Below, one piece after another: positions 36,115 to 44,680 of a stretch of 64,000 bases of DNA. Under the pieces are notes generated by a model. The model saw only the letters and a program-made list of their open reading frames with translations, was not told the DNA's origin and searched no databases. The stretch comes from Aquimarina sp. U1-2 (lineage in GTDB: Bacteria > Bacteroidota > Bacteroidia > Flavobacteriales > Flavobacteriaceae), in assembly GCF_017897595.1 (NCBI RefSeq), contig NZ_JAGKIK010000002.1:372001-436000 (forward strand), written 5' to 3'. How positions within the stretch are numbered: position 1 is the stretch's first letter; every line of letters starts with the position of its first letter. The position numbers were made by a program, and so were the translations under genes.

Positions 36115-37113
36115 ATGGGAAAACGAATAATTACCATAGGTGAAGTAATGATGCGTTTGGCAGCATGTGATCATCAGCGTTTTTTGCAGACAGATCGATA
36201 TGATGTTCATTTTGGAGGAGCCGAGGCAAACGTAGCTATATCACTAGCTCAATTAGGTCAAGAAACTGTGCACATCACTGCTTTTCCTAATCATGACCTA
36301 GGAAAAGCGGCTTGTAATTATTTGAGTAGGTACGGTGTAGATACTTCACATATTACTTATTTAAATCAGGGAAGATTAGGTCTCTATTTTCATGAAACAG
36401 GAAGCATGCAACGATCTTCTCGTATTATTTATGATCGTTTTGGGTCTTCTTTTTCCTTACTACAGGAGCATCAACTTTCCTGGGATGCTATTTTTGAAGA
36501 TGCGCACTGGCTGCACTGGACAGGTATTACTCCTGCACTTTCAGAAACGGCAGCTCATCTTTGTTTAACCGCCATTATAAAAGCTAAAGAAAAAGGAATT
36601 ACTGTAAGTGGCGATATCAATTATAGAAGAAACCTTTGGCAATACGGAAAACAACCACTCGATATTATGCCAGAACTTATTGATAAAACCGATGTTATTA
36701 TTGCCGGACTTACCGATTTTGAAAACTGCATGGCCATCAAAGAAGATAATTTTGAAGCCGCCTGTCGCGAGGCACAAACAAAGTTTCAAGGCATTACAAC
36801 TATAGCTACCACTAAACGTGATTCTATTTCTGCATCAGAACAAAAATTATCGGCCTTGTTATATCATAATACCAAAGTGTATCCATCAAAGAGTTATGAA
36901 ATGACGGGTATTATAGACCGAATAGGTGGGGGTGATGCTTTTATGGCAGGATTGATCTATGGATTGTTATATAAAGATCATCAAGAGGCTTTAGAATTTG
37001 CATTAGCCGCTTCGGTACTCAAACATGCTGTTATAGGCGATGCTAACCTGGTTACCGTTGAAGAAATAGAGGCATTAGTCATAGGAAAAAATACCGGAAG
37101 ATTATTACGATAA
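36115..37113 (+). CDS. kdgK: 2-keto-3-deoxygluconate kinase (PfkB family)
   Basis: The 332-residue sugar kinase has PfkB motifs FGGAEANVAISLAQLG near the N-terminus and the anion-hole/catalytic GGGDAFMAGLIYG at the C-terminus. It phosphorylates KDG to KDPG. It is followed two bases later by the aldolase gene eda, so this is the common lower pathway of both uronate branches. The start ATG (MGKRIITIGEVMMRLA) is the natural family start. The gene leads a plus-strand operon that continues into the TRAP transporter genes. Confidence 0.92.
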   Translation: MGKRIITIGEVMMRLAACDHQRFLQTDRYDVHFGGAEANVAISLAQLGQETVHITAFPNHDLGKAACNYLSRYGVDTSHITYLNQGRLGLYFHETGSMQRSSRIIYDRFGSSFSLLQEHQLSWDAIFEDAHWLHWTGITPALSETAAHLCLTAIIKAKEKGITVSGDINYRRNLWQYGKQPLDIMPELIDKTDVIIAGLTDFENCMAIKEDNFEAACREAQTKFQGITTIATTKRDSISASEQKLSALLYHNTKVYPSKSYEMTGIIDRIGGGDAFMAGLIYGLLYKDHQEALEFALAASVLKHAVIGDANLVTVEEIEALVIGKNTGRLLR

Positions 37114-37115
37114 AT

Positions 37116-37778
37116 ATGGCACATCATAAAAGTGATATTATTGAAATCATGGAGCATACAGGAATGATTCCTGTTTTTAACCATAAAAATATTGAAATTG
37201 CAAGAAAAGTTCTTGATGCCGCATATCATGGTGGTGTTCGGGTATTCGAATTTACTAATAGAGGGGACAATGCGCTAGAGGTTTTTACTGAATTAGCAGC
37301 ATATGCTGAAAAATATGAAGATTTGATACTAGGTATAGGTACTATTTTTGACGAAAAAACTGCCCAGAACTATTTAGATAAGGGCGCTCAATTCATCGTT
37401 TCACCTGCGCTAGTAGAAGAATTAGCGAGCTTCGCTCATAAAAATGATGTGCTGTGGATTCCTGGTTGCAGTACGGTAACTGAAGTATATCGTGCTACAA
37501 GATTAGGAGCCGAGATCATTAAAGCATTTCCAGGTAATATGTTGGGGCCTGCTTTTGTAAAAGCAATTACATCTGTAATGCCATGGGTTAAAGTGATGCC
37601 TACAGGAGGGGTTTCGCCTACAAAAGAGAATCTAAACGATTGGTTTAAAACAGGCGTATCTTGTGTGGGGATGGGGTCACAACTTTTTAAAAAGGAGTAC
37701 CTGCAAACCGAGAATTACCAGGAGCTTTCTAGAGTGATTGCCGAAACTCTTACTATCATAAAAAACATCCGTAATTAA
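37116..37778 (+). CDS. eda: KDPG aldolase (bifunctional KHG/KDPG type)
   Basis: The 220-residue class I aldolase has Glu45 (VFEFTNRG) and the Schiff-base Lys136 (EIIKAFPGN), with PGCSTVTEV and PTGGVSPT nearby. It cleaves KDPG to pyruvate and glyceraldehyde 3-phosphate, delivering the uronate carbon to glycolysis. It starts 2 bases after kdgK and dctP starts one base after its stop. The fit between neighbours and family is excellent. Confidence 0.94.
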   Translation: MAHHKSDIIEIMEHTGMIPVFNHKNIEIARKVLDAAYHGGVRVFEFTNRGDNALEVFTELAAYAEKYEDLILGIGTIFDEKTAQNYLDKGAQFIVSPALVEELASFAHKNDVLWIPGCSTVTEVYRATRLGAEIIKAFPGNMLGPAFVKAITSVMPWVKVMPTGGVSPTKENLNDWFKTGVSCVGMGSQLFKKEYLQTENYQELSRVIAETLTIIKNIRN

Positions 37779-37779
37779 T

Positions 37780-38754
37780 ATGCATTTTAGATCTACATTA
37801 AGTGTTCTTATAATTGTACTGTTTTTTTCATGTAAAAAAGAAAAAGACAGTAAGATACTACGATTGGCTCACGGTCTGGATACTCAACATCCGGTGCATA
37901 AAGCTATGGTTCATTTGGGAGAGCGGTTGTATAGTAAGTCCAATGGTAGCTTAGAGGTGAAAATATACCCTAGTGGACAATTGGGTGGAGAGCGTGAATG
38001 TTTAGAGTTGTTACAAATAGGCAGTTTGGATATCACCAAAGTCTCTGCTGCAGTACTAGAAAACTTTGTTACTGCGTATAAAATATTTAGTATTCCTTAT
38101 ATATTTAATGACAAATCGCATAGTCATACAGTATATGATAGTAAGGTAGGAGAAGAATTTTTATTGAAGGGTGAACCATACAGGCTTCGGGGGTTAACTT
38201 TTTACGATGCAGGAAGTAGAAGTTTTTACACCAAAGATAAAATGATTCGCTCTCCAGAGGATTTGAAAGGCTTAAAAATCAGAGTACAAAAAAGTAATAT
38301 GGCTGTATCTATGGTACAGCAGTTGGGAGGTTCTCCTACACCTATTTCCTGGGGGGAATTGTACACCGCTTTACAACAAGGTGTAGTAGACGGAGCTGAA
38401 AATAATTTGCCGAGCTTTTATTCTTCCAAACATTATGAAGTTTGCAAATTCTATAGTTTTGATGAGCATACTGCCGTACCTGATATCTTACTTATCGGTA
38501 CCGAAAGTTGGGATCGACTAACAAATCAAGAACAGCAGTGGTTACAAGAAGCAGCGGTAGAGTCAGCGATTTATCAACGAAAAGTATGGGCAACTTCAGA
38601 AAAGGAATCGTTAACTGCTATTAAAGAAGCAGGGGTTGAAGTGAGTTACCCAGATAAGCAAGCTTTCGTCTCAAAAACAAAAGCAATACTAGCTACATTC
38701 AAAGACGATAAAGAGGCAATGCGATTAATTCAAGAAATAAAAGCGCTACAATGA
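37780..38754 (+). CDS. dctP: TRAP transporter substrate-binding lipoprotein (DctP type)
   Basis: The 324-residue solute-binding protein has a lipoprotein signal (VLFFSCKKE). It shows the DctP family phrases KIYPSGQLGGERECLELLQIG, LKGLKIRVQKSNM, GGSPTPISWGELYTALQQGVVDGAEN. The Arg in KIRVQ usually pairs with the substrate carboxylate, so a uronate or other organic acid ligand fits. It is followed by dctQ with a 4-base overlap and dctM. Its place after eda suggests import of hexuronates or related acids. Confidence 0.9.
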   Translation: MHFRSTLSVLIIVLFFSCKKEKDSKILRLAHGLDTQHPVHKAMVHLGERLYSKSNGSLEVKIYPSGQLGGERECLELLQIGSLDITKVSAAVLENFVTAYKIFSIPYIFNDKSHSHTVYDSKVGEEFLLKGEPYRLRGLTFYDAGSRSFYTKDKMIRSPEDLKGLKIRVQKSNMAVSMVQQLGGSPTPISWGELYTALQQGVVDGAENNLPSFYSSKHYEVCKFYSFDEHTAVPDILLIGTESWDRLTNQEQQWLQEAAVESAIYQRKVWATSEKESLTAIKEAGVEVSYPDKQAFVSKTKAILATFKDDKEAMRLIQEIKALQ

Positions 38755-39221
38755 TTCGAACTGCTATAAACAACGTTTTGGAAAAGGTATTGATTGCTGT
38801 AATTTCGATCATGCTCATAGCTGTGGTCTGGCAAGTTATCTCGAGATATGTTTTGGGAGCACCCAGTACGTTAACAGATGAGGTTGCCAGTTTTTCGTTG
38901 ATTTGGTTAGGACTTTTAGGAGCCGCCTATGCTACAGGAAAAGAATTACATTTAGCTATAGATCTTATTCCTAAAAAAATTATTGCAAAATCTCCTACAC
39001 TATTCATGGGTGTGGTCACCTTTTCTATAGCGGTTTTTGCCTTTTTGGTCATGGTTATCGGGGGGGTACGACTTTGTTGGTTAACCTACACGCTCAATCA
39101 GAACTCGGCCGCCTTAGAAATTCCTTTAGCCTTTGTATATGCTGTTTTGCCGTTGAGCGGGTTACTTATTGTATACTTCAGTTTGGATATTTATGTAAAA
39201 CAACGTAAAGCATTTAAATAA
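38751..39221 (+). CDS. dctQ: TRAP transporter small permease (DctQ type)
   Basis: The 156-residue protein has four hydrophobic segments (about 12-32, 46-64, 87-107 and 130-148) and the DctQ phrase VISRYVLGAPSTLTDEVASFSLIWLG (Arg and Glu around residues 30-45). It forms the membrane complex with DctM, driven by a Na+ or H+ gradient. It overlaps dctP by four bases and precedes dctM by six. Confidence 0.9.
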   Translation: MIRTAINNVLEKVLIAVISIMLIAVVWQVISRYVLGAPSTLTDEVASFSLIWLGLLGAAYATGKELHLAIDLIPKKIIAKSPTLFMGVVTFSIAVFAFLVMVIGGVRLCWLTYTLNQNSAALEIPLAFVYAVLPLSGLLIVYFSLDIYVKQRKAFK

Positions 39222-39227
39222 AAGAAT

Positions 39228-40523
39228 ATGGATTACATAGAGGCTATTATTTTAGTAACTTCATTTTTACTTTTCTTATCACTACGAGTGCCTATCGCGT
39301 ATAGTATCGGACTCTCTGCATTATTAACTTTGATAGTATCGATGCCATTTTTACCATCGGTGACTACTTTGGCACAGCGAATGGCAACCTCTTTAGACAG
39401 TTTTGCCCTTTTAGCTATTCCGTTTTTTATTCTTGCAGGACAGGTTATGAACCGTGGAGGTATTGCGCATCGGTTAATAGAATTCGCCAAAGCGATAGTG
39501 GGTCCGTTGCCCGGCGGGTTAGCCTTTGTGAATATTATTGCCTGTATGTTATTTGGAGCGATTTCTGGGTCGGCAGTTGCTGCAGCTTCGGCAATTGGAG
39601 GATTTATGAACCCGATGATGGAAAAAGAAGGGTATGATAAATCGTTTAGTGCAGCAGTTAACATCACTAGCGCTACTACCGGACTTATCATTCCGCCTAG
39701 TAATATTTTAATCATATATTCGCTTGCTAGCGGAGGAGTATCAATAGCAGCACTATTTCTAGCGGGGTACATTCCAGGAATTCTTATTGGTTTCGCTTTA
39801 ATGATTGTTGCCGGAGTATATTCTTTCATTAAAAAATATCCAACTGAAAAAGCTGTTCACTTTAAAGTTTTTATAAAGCGTTTTCTAGATGCGTTTCCTA
39901 GTTTACTCCTTTTGGTCGTGGTCATAGGGGGTATCGTAGCAGGTATATTTACTGCTACCGAAGCTTCTGCAGTAGCAGTAGTGTATACATTTATTTTAGC
40001 ATTTATATATAAAGAAATAAAAGTTAAAGATATCTCTATTATTCTGTTAGAAACTACTAAAACTTCGGCCATCGTTACACTATTAATAGCGACATCGGTA
40101 GCGATGTCCTGGGTAATGTCTTACGAAAACATTCCGCAGGAAATTAGCAATGCATTATTAGCCATTAGTGATAATCCTATTGTGATTATGATAGTCATTA
40201 ATTTAATTTTGCTTTTTGTAGGTGTTTTTATGGATATGACTCCGGCAGTTTTAATTTTTACACCAATTTTTCTTCCTATTGTTACAAACATTGGGATTGA
40301 TCCCGTTCATTTTGGAATTATTATGATCATGAATTTATGTATTGGGCTTTGTACGCCACCCGTAGGATCTGTTCTTTTTGTAGGTTGTGGAGTGGCTAAT
40401 TTAAGTATCCAAAAAGTAATACGCCCGTTATTACCATTGTTTTTTATGATGTTGATAGTGCTATTGCTCATAACGTATATTCCTGAATTGAGCTTGTGGC
40501 TTCCTAGTATTTTTGGTTTTTAG
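39228..40523 (+). CDS. dctM: TRAP transporter large permease (DctM type)
   Basis: The 431-residue polytopic protein has about 12 hydrophobic segments and the DctM phrases RMATSLDSFALLAIPFFILAG (residues about 47-67), GAISGSAVAAASAIG and IIPPSNILIIYS, with CIGLCTPPVGSVLF near the C-terminus. It is the substrate channel of the TRAP transporter. It is the last gene of the kdgK-eda-dctPQM operon. The context indicates uronate import. Confidence 0.93.
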   Translation: MDYIEAIILVTSFLLFLSLRVPIAYSIGLSALLTLIVSMPFLPSVTTLAQRMATSLDSFALLAIPFFILAGQVMNRGGIAHRLIEFAKAIVGPLPGGLAFVNIIACMLFGAISGSAVAAASAIGGFMNPMMEKEGYDKSFSAAVNITSATTGLIIPPSNILIIYSLASGGVSIAALFLAGYIPGILIGFALMIVAGVYSFIKKYPTEKAVHFKVFIKRFLDAFPSLLLLVVVIGGIVAGIFTATEASAVAVVYTFILAFIYKEIKVKDISIILLETTKTSAIVTLLIATSVAMSWVMSYENIPQEISNALLAISDNPIVIMIVINLILLFVGVFMDMTPAVLIFTPIFLPIVTNIGIDPVHFGIIMIMNLCIGLCTPPVGSVLFVGCGVANLSIQKVIRPLLPLFFMMLIVLLLITYIPELSLWLPSIFGF

Positions 40524-40589
40524 TACTATAAATATCATTCTGCATATTAAATATGGCTATACTATGATGATATTAATTCAGAAATAGTA

Positions 40590-40632
40590 TGATAATTGTC
40601 ATGGCTTTTGAAAGCTGCTTTTTTTATTTTTG
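40590..40632 (+). promoter_or_regulatory. FNR-like box plus -7 element before usp 1
   Basis: TGATAATTGTCA (40590-40601) is followed exactly 24 nt later, counting box end to first base, by TATTTTTG (40625-40632), a TAnnTTTG box. The same spacing is found at five other sites. A leader of about 215 bases would separate it from usp. Confidence 0.6.
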
Positions 40633-40635
40633 AAG

Positions 40636-40708
40636 GTATTTTAAGCCGTAATACCTGCCCGCACTTTTCTAATAAAATGGCAGGCGGGGATTTTATGAGG
40701 CTTAATTA
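40636..40708. repeat. Family A palindromic repeat, short copy
   Basis: AAGCCGTAATACCTGCCCGC and the partner GGCAGGCGGGGATTTTATGA with AGGCTT form a hairpin-capable core. The same core is in the 43573, 48033 and 50931 copies. Confidence 0.7.
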
Positions 40709-40856
40709 GGGTAAAATACTTGCAGTTTGATACTGTCTTAAGTTAGTAAGCCTTATACATTTATACATTGTTAAAGGATGAATAAAACGAAATTCAACTA
40801 TCTTAAATTTGATGTGAAGATCACTCGACTAACTTTCAATATTAAAACTATAGAAA

Positions 40857-41699
40857 ATGATAAAAAAAATTCTCGTTCCTGTTGATTTTTCTGAATACTC
40901 TGAATATGCACTACATGTGGCAGCTACCATAGCCAAAGCACAACAAGCTGAAATTATCGCGTTACATATGCTGGGATTGTCTGAAGCCGTATTTACTAAA
41001 AACGAAGGGCAAGATGTAGCCGAAGCTGTATATTATATGAAACTCGCTGAGCAACGTTTTACAACCTTTTTGGATAAGGAGTATCTCCATGGGATTAAAA
41101 TATCTGAGATGGTACAAAATTATAAGGTGTTTAGTGAAATGAATACGGTAGCCAAAGCGAATGCCATAGATCTTATCGTTATGGGCTCTCACGGTGTAAG
41201 TGGTTTGAGAGAAGAAGTATTTATAGGCTCGAATACAGAAAAGGTGGTACGTACCTCAGAAGTACCTGTCTTGGTCATTAAAAACTCTATTGAAGATTTT
41301 AAAATTGAAAATGTCGTATTTGCCTGCGATTTTAGAATGGAGAATTTACAGGTGTATCAAAAAGCAATGAAATTGTTCGAAAGTATGAAAGCCAAAGTAC
41401 ATTTATTATATGTGAATCTGCCGGGAGATCAATTCAGAAACTCTAGCGATATGGAGGATCATGTTAAAGAATTTTTGTTTAAGGCTGAAGCTGGTCAATT
41501 ACATAGACACGATGATGTAGTTTATTATAATGACTATACCGTAGAAGATGGTGTTTTCAATTTTAGTAACAAAGTTAATGCAGATGTTATTGCAATACCA
41601 ACACACGGTCGCAGAGGATTAGCTCACTTTTTTAGTGGAAGTATAGGTGAAGATATCGCCAATCATGCCGATAAACCTGTATTGACATTCAAAATTTAA
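40857..41699 (+). CDS. Tandem-domain universal stress protein (UspA family), first
   Basis: The 280-residue protein has two Usp folds: residues about 1-143 (KKILVPVDFSEYSEYALHVA, ATP-type loop GSHGVSGLREEVFIGSNTE) and about 148-280 (IENVVFACDF, PTHGRRGLAHFFSGSIGE). The G-2x-G-9x-G-S/T ATP-binding pattern is visible in both. Such proteins help cells under hypoxia, starvation or other stresses. An FNR-like box lies 256 bases upstream. The hairpin after the gene (41754-41777) is a likely end signal. Two other Usp genes in this window have the same kind of promoter. Confidence 0.9.
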   Translation: MIKKILVPVDFSEYSEYALHVAATIAKAQQAEIIALHMLGLSEAVFTKNEGQDVAEAVYYMKLAEQRFTTFLDKEYLHGIKISEMVQNYKVFSEMNTVAKANAIDLIVMGSHGVSGLREEVFIGSNTEKVVRTSEVPVLVIKNSIEDFKIENVVFACDFRMENLQVYQKAMKLFESMKAKVHLLYVNLPGDQFRNSSDMEDHVKEFLFKAEAGQLHRHDDVVYYNDYTVEDGVFNFSNKVNADVIAIPTHGRRGLAHFFSGSIGEDIANHADKPVLTFKI

Positions 41700-41753
41700 T
41701 AATGGTAATTTGATTCTATTTTCTTATCATTTTTAACGGTTCTAGTATGGTGT

Positions 41754-41777
41754 CATAGCATCCCACAGGGTGCTATG
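41754..41777 (+). terminator. Strong hairpin downstream of usp 1
   Basis: CATAGCA and TGCTATG pair, with CCC and GGG inside around a tiny loop. There is no T-run behind it, so it may stabilise the mRNA end rather than terminate by itself. Confidence 0.4.
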
Positions 41778-41810
41778 CACATACACATTATTGTGCTTTC
41801 GTTTTTCTTT

Positions 41811-42013
41811 AACCTGGTTTATGTATTAGAATGTCGTTATGAGGTTTGAAAATGTCACGACAAAGCATTGCTTTGGGCGAGATGTAGCGTTGGAAGAGTA
41901 TTTTCTAAGTTTCAGCACAGCACCGCTACGGTGAAACTTAAAAATACAACGTAGTGCTTGGTTTTGCAGCAGTTTAAAGCCGTAATAGATTTTCTAATGC
42001 ATAAATCGGGTTA
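41811..42013. repeat. Family A palindromic repeat (long, MITE-like), copy touching an ATPase fragment
   Basis: It begins AACCTGGTTTATGTATTAG and ends CTAATGCATAAATCGGGTT, imperfect terminal inverted repeats around about 160 bases. It carries no coding sequence and ends exactly where the neighbouring ATPase frame loses family character. Confidence 0.75.
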
Positions 42014-42294
42014 TCAATTCCAACAAAGAATAGTTTATGAGGATTTGTTCCTTCTTTTAGTAAGTTTCCAATGCAATGAAATAGTATTACCGTTTTACCT
42101 ACTCGTCTTGGCCCCATTAGGACTAATGCCCTTTTTATACTTCTTTCAAGGACGAATGGATAAAAGAGATCAAAATATAATCTTTTGGACATTATACTGT
42201 AAGTGTGTGAAATCTCTTTGATAATCCACCACGGATTTTCGTATCGAAGACGTTCGATGATCTTTTCTGTCGGAATAGGGTTTAATATTGCCAT
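41974..42294 (-). pseudogene. Truncated AAA-ATPase (DUF4143-type, N-terminal fragment)
   Basis: The 106-residue frame starts well (MAILNPIPTEKIIERLRYEN) and reaches Walker A (MGPRRVGKTV) and FFVGIDNPIY. Normal family members are about 380-480 residues. From about Asn94 on, the residues (NPIYALENLLRL) are encoded by the end of the family A repeat at 41811-42013, and the frame stops inside it. The repeat therefore marks the truncation point. I found no continuation on the other side, so a deletion accompanied or followed insertion. Confidence 0.7.
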
Positions 42295-42476
42295 ATATTC
42301 ATCTTAATAACATAAATTTATTAAAATAAATAGTCTTAAATCTATCTATTATTACATAATTGAACAAATAGGTAGAATTTTGGAGGAAGAAATAATTAAT
42401 TTGACAATTGAATATTTTATCTAATGAAGTACAACGCTTGATGTAAAACTCGTTTTCAATGCATTTTTACATCTTG

Positions 42477-42779
42477 TTAGGCAACGTTTTTATTTTCAAA
42501 TTTTTTTATTTCGTCAAATTCCGCTTTTTTATCATCTCGTTCTTCTTCGATATCATAATCGTCTTGAAGTCCGAGCCAGAATTTTGCAGAATTTCCAAAA
42601 TATTTGCTCAACCGAAGTGCTGTGTCCGCCGTTATTCTTCGCCTACCTTTTATAATTTCTGAAATCCTTGTTTGAGGTATTTTTAGATCCTTTGAAAGTC
42701 GGTAAGCCGAAATTTCAATTGGTTAGAGAAATTCAAAATTTAGGATTTCACCAGGATGTACGTTTGCCAGCTTTTTCAT
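42477..42779 (-). pseudogene. higA: HigA-like antitoxin with an in-frame stop codon
   Basis: Read from ATG 42779, the frame is MKKLANVHPGEILNFEFL, then TAA at codon 19 (42723-42725), then PIEISAYRLSKDLKIPQTRI and a helix-turn-helix ending FENKNVA at the stop 42477-42479. This is the HigA/VapI pattern (HPGEIL, SAYRLSKDL, RISEIIKGRRRITADTALRL). Everything but codon 19 is intact, and the position should be Lys (AAA to TAA). A partial HigB lies 11 bases upstream. Restart at a non-ATG codon is possible but not visible. Confidence 0.75.
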
Positions 42780-42790
42780 TTTATTCTTTT

Positions 42791-42982
42791 TTAATGATAG
42801 TCGATTATTTCTACGTCGCTCGCATTTCCGTTATTCCACTTAAAAGTGATTCGCCACTGTATATCGATCTCTATTTCCTTTTGTTTACCTCGCCAATAAA
42901 ACGTAAACAGTTTAAAAACGAGAAGTTCGCTGAATGCTCCTTGGGCTTGGCCGGAGATTTTTACTGATTTTGTTCGCTCCTC
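42791..42982 (-). pseudogene. higB: HigB-like toxin remnant
   Basis: The frame ends IDIQWRITFKWNNGNASDVE, then IIDYH and the stop, which matches the C-terminus of HigB/RelE-type toxins (NDQWRIxFKW, DVEIVDYH). The upstream part is open back to a TAG at 42983-42985 but has no start codon and no family similarity, so the N-terminal half is lost or scrambled. It precedes higA as in normal higBA operons. Confidence 0.6.
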
Positions 42983-42993
42983 CTAAGCATGAA

Positions 42994-43293
42994 CTAACGA
43001 TGAGCATTGATCACTTCTAGAATTTCGTGCTTTTGAAGGACTCCAGATTGTCTCCAGCATTGTTTTCCATTTTGGAATAAAATCATAGTTGGCACTCCTC
43101 GAACTTGATATTTTGTAGCTAAAGGTTGATTTTTATCTACATCTATTTTTACAATTTTAATCTGATCTCCCAGTTCATTTTTTACTTCTTTTAAGATTGG
43201 CGCAAGTGCTTTGCATGGACCACACCAATCTGCAAAAAAATCAACTAGAACCGGAGTTTCTTCTTGTGTAATAGAGTTAAAATTACTTTTCAT
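42994..43293 (-). CDS. Thioredoxin
   Basis: The 99-residue protein has the redox motif WCGPC (Cys24, Cys27) and the thioredoxin phrases VDFFADWCGPCKALAPIL, KIDVDKNQPLATKYQVRGVPT (cis-Pro) and MILFQNG. It lacks a signal peptide and is therefore cytoplasmic. It reduces protein disulfides. It stands alone between toxin remnants and a dispersed repeat. No special promoter box was found upstream. Confidence 0.93.
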   Translation of the reverse strand: MKSNFNSITQEETPVLVDFFADWCGPCKALAPILKEVKNELGDQIKIVKIDVDKNQPLATKYQVRGVPTMILFQNGKQCWRQSGVLQKHEILEVINAHR

Positions 43294-43330
43294 GATAATA
43301 GCGAGAAATATTTATAATTTAAAAGTAAAT

Positions 43331-43478
43331 TGATTGTCCGTAATTAATAATGTCATCTCCTGTCATGCTGAACTTGTTTCAGCATCTCATAAAGATATAG
43401 CTAGTCAATACCTTATGGATTGAGACACTGAAACAAGTTCAGAGTTACGCATAGATTATGAGTCTTAACGGATATTCA
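43331..43478. repeat. Dispersed repeat, family C (GTCATGCTGAAC type), copy 1
   Basis: TGATTGTCCGTAATTAATAA leads into GTCATGCTGAACTTGTTTCA and, inverted, CTGAAACAAGTTCAGAG, ending AACGGATATTC. The partner copy is at 54906-55080. The inner inverted repeat can form a large hairpin. Confidence 0.7.
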
Positions 43479-43572
43479 TTAAAAGTAAAACAATCCTTTA
43501 ATACATTGGATTAAAACTGTGTTAATACTAAAATGAATATAAAATAGGCCAATCTACTTGTTCATTGTTATA

Positions 43573-43663
43573 TGCTTGGTTTTGCAGCAGTTTAAAGGCA
43601 TAATACCTGCCCGCCTTTTTCAAAATAAAATGGCAGGCGGGGATTTTCCAATTCATAAAGCAT
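43573..43663. repeat. Family A palindromic repeat, partial copy
   Basis: GCTTGGTTTTGCAGCAGTTT, then AAAGGCATAATACCTGCCCG and GGCAGGCGGGGATTTTCC. It matches the inner core of the longer copies. Confidence 0.7.
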
Positions 43664-43670
43664 TTCATAT

Positions 43671-44567
43671 TCATTTGGTATAACTTACTCGCAGTGGGGC
43701 ATTATATTTCTTAAGCACATGCATTATCCTTTGTATCGGAATTTTAATCGAATACGTTCCTGTATATGAAGGACAAATAACACAATCATCAAAATAATAG
43801 GTAATTGTATCATTGGTAATTATAAAATTATTCTTGTACGCTTTAAAATCACCGAGAGATAACTCCCAACATTCAAAATACAGATCTCCAGAAGTGATTC
43901 CTTCATTTATTATAGAATTTAAGGTGCTGTAAATCGTTTTTTCAGCATTGGGTGTAAATACATCGTCGAAGTATAAAAAATTATGATTCTTCAGGTCAAA
44001 ATTAATACAATCAAAAAGATATGTAGCGTATCTCATTCCAGAATAATAATTCTCTTTGTACAGCACAGTGCTTAACCATTGGTCGTTCAAATTGTAGATC
44101 TTGTAATCTATTATTCTTTTATCTCTGATGCTATTGGTTTTGAGCGTGTCACAAAGTAATTCTTTGTCCTCAAGAATCTCATTTTCGGTTGTACTGATAT
44201 TCAGGTAGTTTTCTTCGATAAAGACGTTAAAGACTCGAAATCCTGGATCAGCTTTTTCATTAAGATGTGGATAGTTATAGTCTAAAACATAAAGATCTTC
44301 TTCTTTAAAAAAACGTTTTGAAACCATTAGTTCTTGAAGATTAGCTTTATCATCTACTGCCTCTAGTAATCGATTTCTTTTGATTGTTTTTGTTTTATGC
44401 TGTAGTGAATCGAGACTTTTTTCAGAAAAAACAGTAGTAGAATCCTGAGCATTCTGATTTGTTTCCTCAATATCTAAGTTTTTTTGAGTTTTGGTTTCGT
44501 CTTTACAAGTTAGTAAGCTTACTGATAGACAAAGTATCAGTAAGAATTGTAATCGTTTTGCTTTCAT
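43671..44567 (-). CDS. Lipoprotein with DUF3298-type C-terminal domain
   Basis: The 298-residue protein (start chosen at ATG 44567) has a lipoprotein signal (ILCLSVSLLTCKD) and a low-complexity, polar linker. The C-terminal part (HNFLYFDDVFTPNAE, TYYFDDCVICPSYTGTYSIK) matches the DUF3298/RsiV-type domain, which is found in peptidoglycan- and anti-sigma-related proteins. A frame 16 residues longer begins with GTG or ATG-like codons upstream but spoils the signal. The start has the AAACGTATGAA context. Its function is unknown. Confidence 0.75.
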   Translation of the reverse strand: MKAKRLQFLLILCLSVSLLTCKDETKTQKNLDIEETNQNAQDSTTVFSEKSLDSLQHKTKTIKRNRLLEAVDDKANLQELMVSKRFFKEEDLYVLDYNYPHLNEKADPGFRVFNVFIEENYLNISTTENEILEDKELLCDTLKTNSIRDKRIIDYKIYNLNDQWLSTVLYKENYYSGMRYATYLFDCINFDLKNHNFLYFDDVFTPNAEKTIYSTLNSIINEGITSGDLYFECWELSLGDFKAYKNNFIITNDTITYYFDDCVICPSYTGTYSIKIPIQRIMHVLKKYNAPLRVSYTK

Positions 44568-44680
44568 ACGTTTAAATGTATTGTTTATATAATCAGAGTA
44601 AAGTTTACCAGACATGACCTTGATTTAGCTATAGTAAAAACAGTATGTCGATATATTGCTTTACAGTTAAGCAAGAGAGG

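Larger units (their letters stand above)
40524..40856. other. Leader and promoter region of the first usp gene
   Basis: This 333-base region has an FNR-like box and -7 element (40590-40632) and a palindromic repeat (40636-40708) between them and the usp gene. The stop of dctM is at its left edge; no other gene is visible. Confidence 0.5.

Noticed and set aside
40801..40830. TGTGAAGATCAC-like sequence before usp 1 as a Crp site
   Set aside because: The half-sites are spaced too closely for a Crp/FNR dimer. The box at 40590 fits better.
42459..42967. Plus-strand frames opposite the higBA remnant
   Set aside because: They are mirror images of the HigA/HigB coding strand, whose motifs are on the minus strand.
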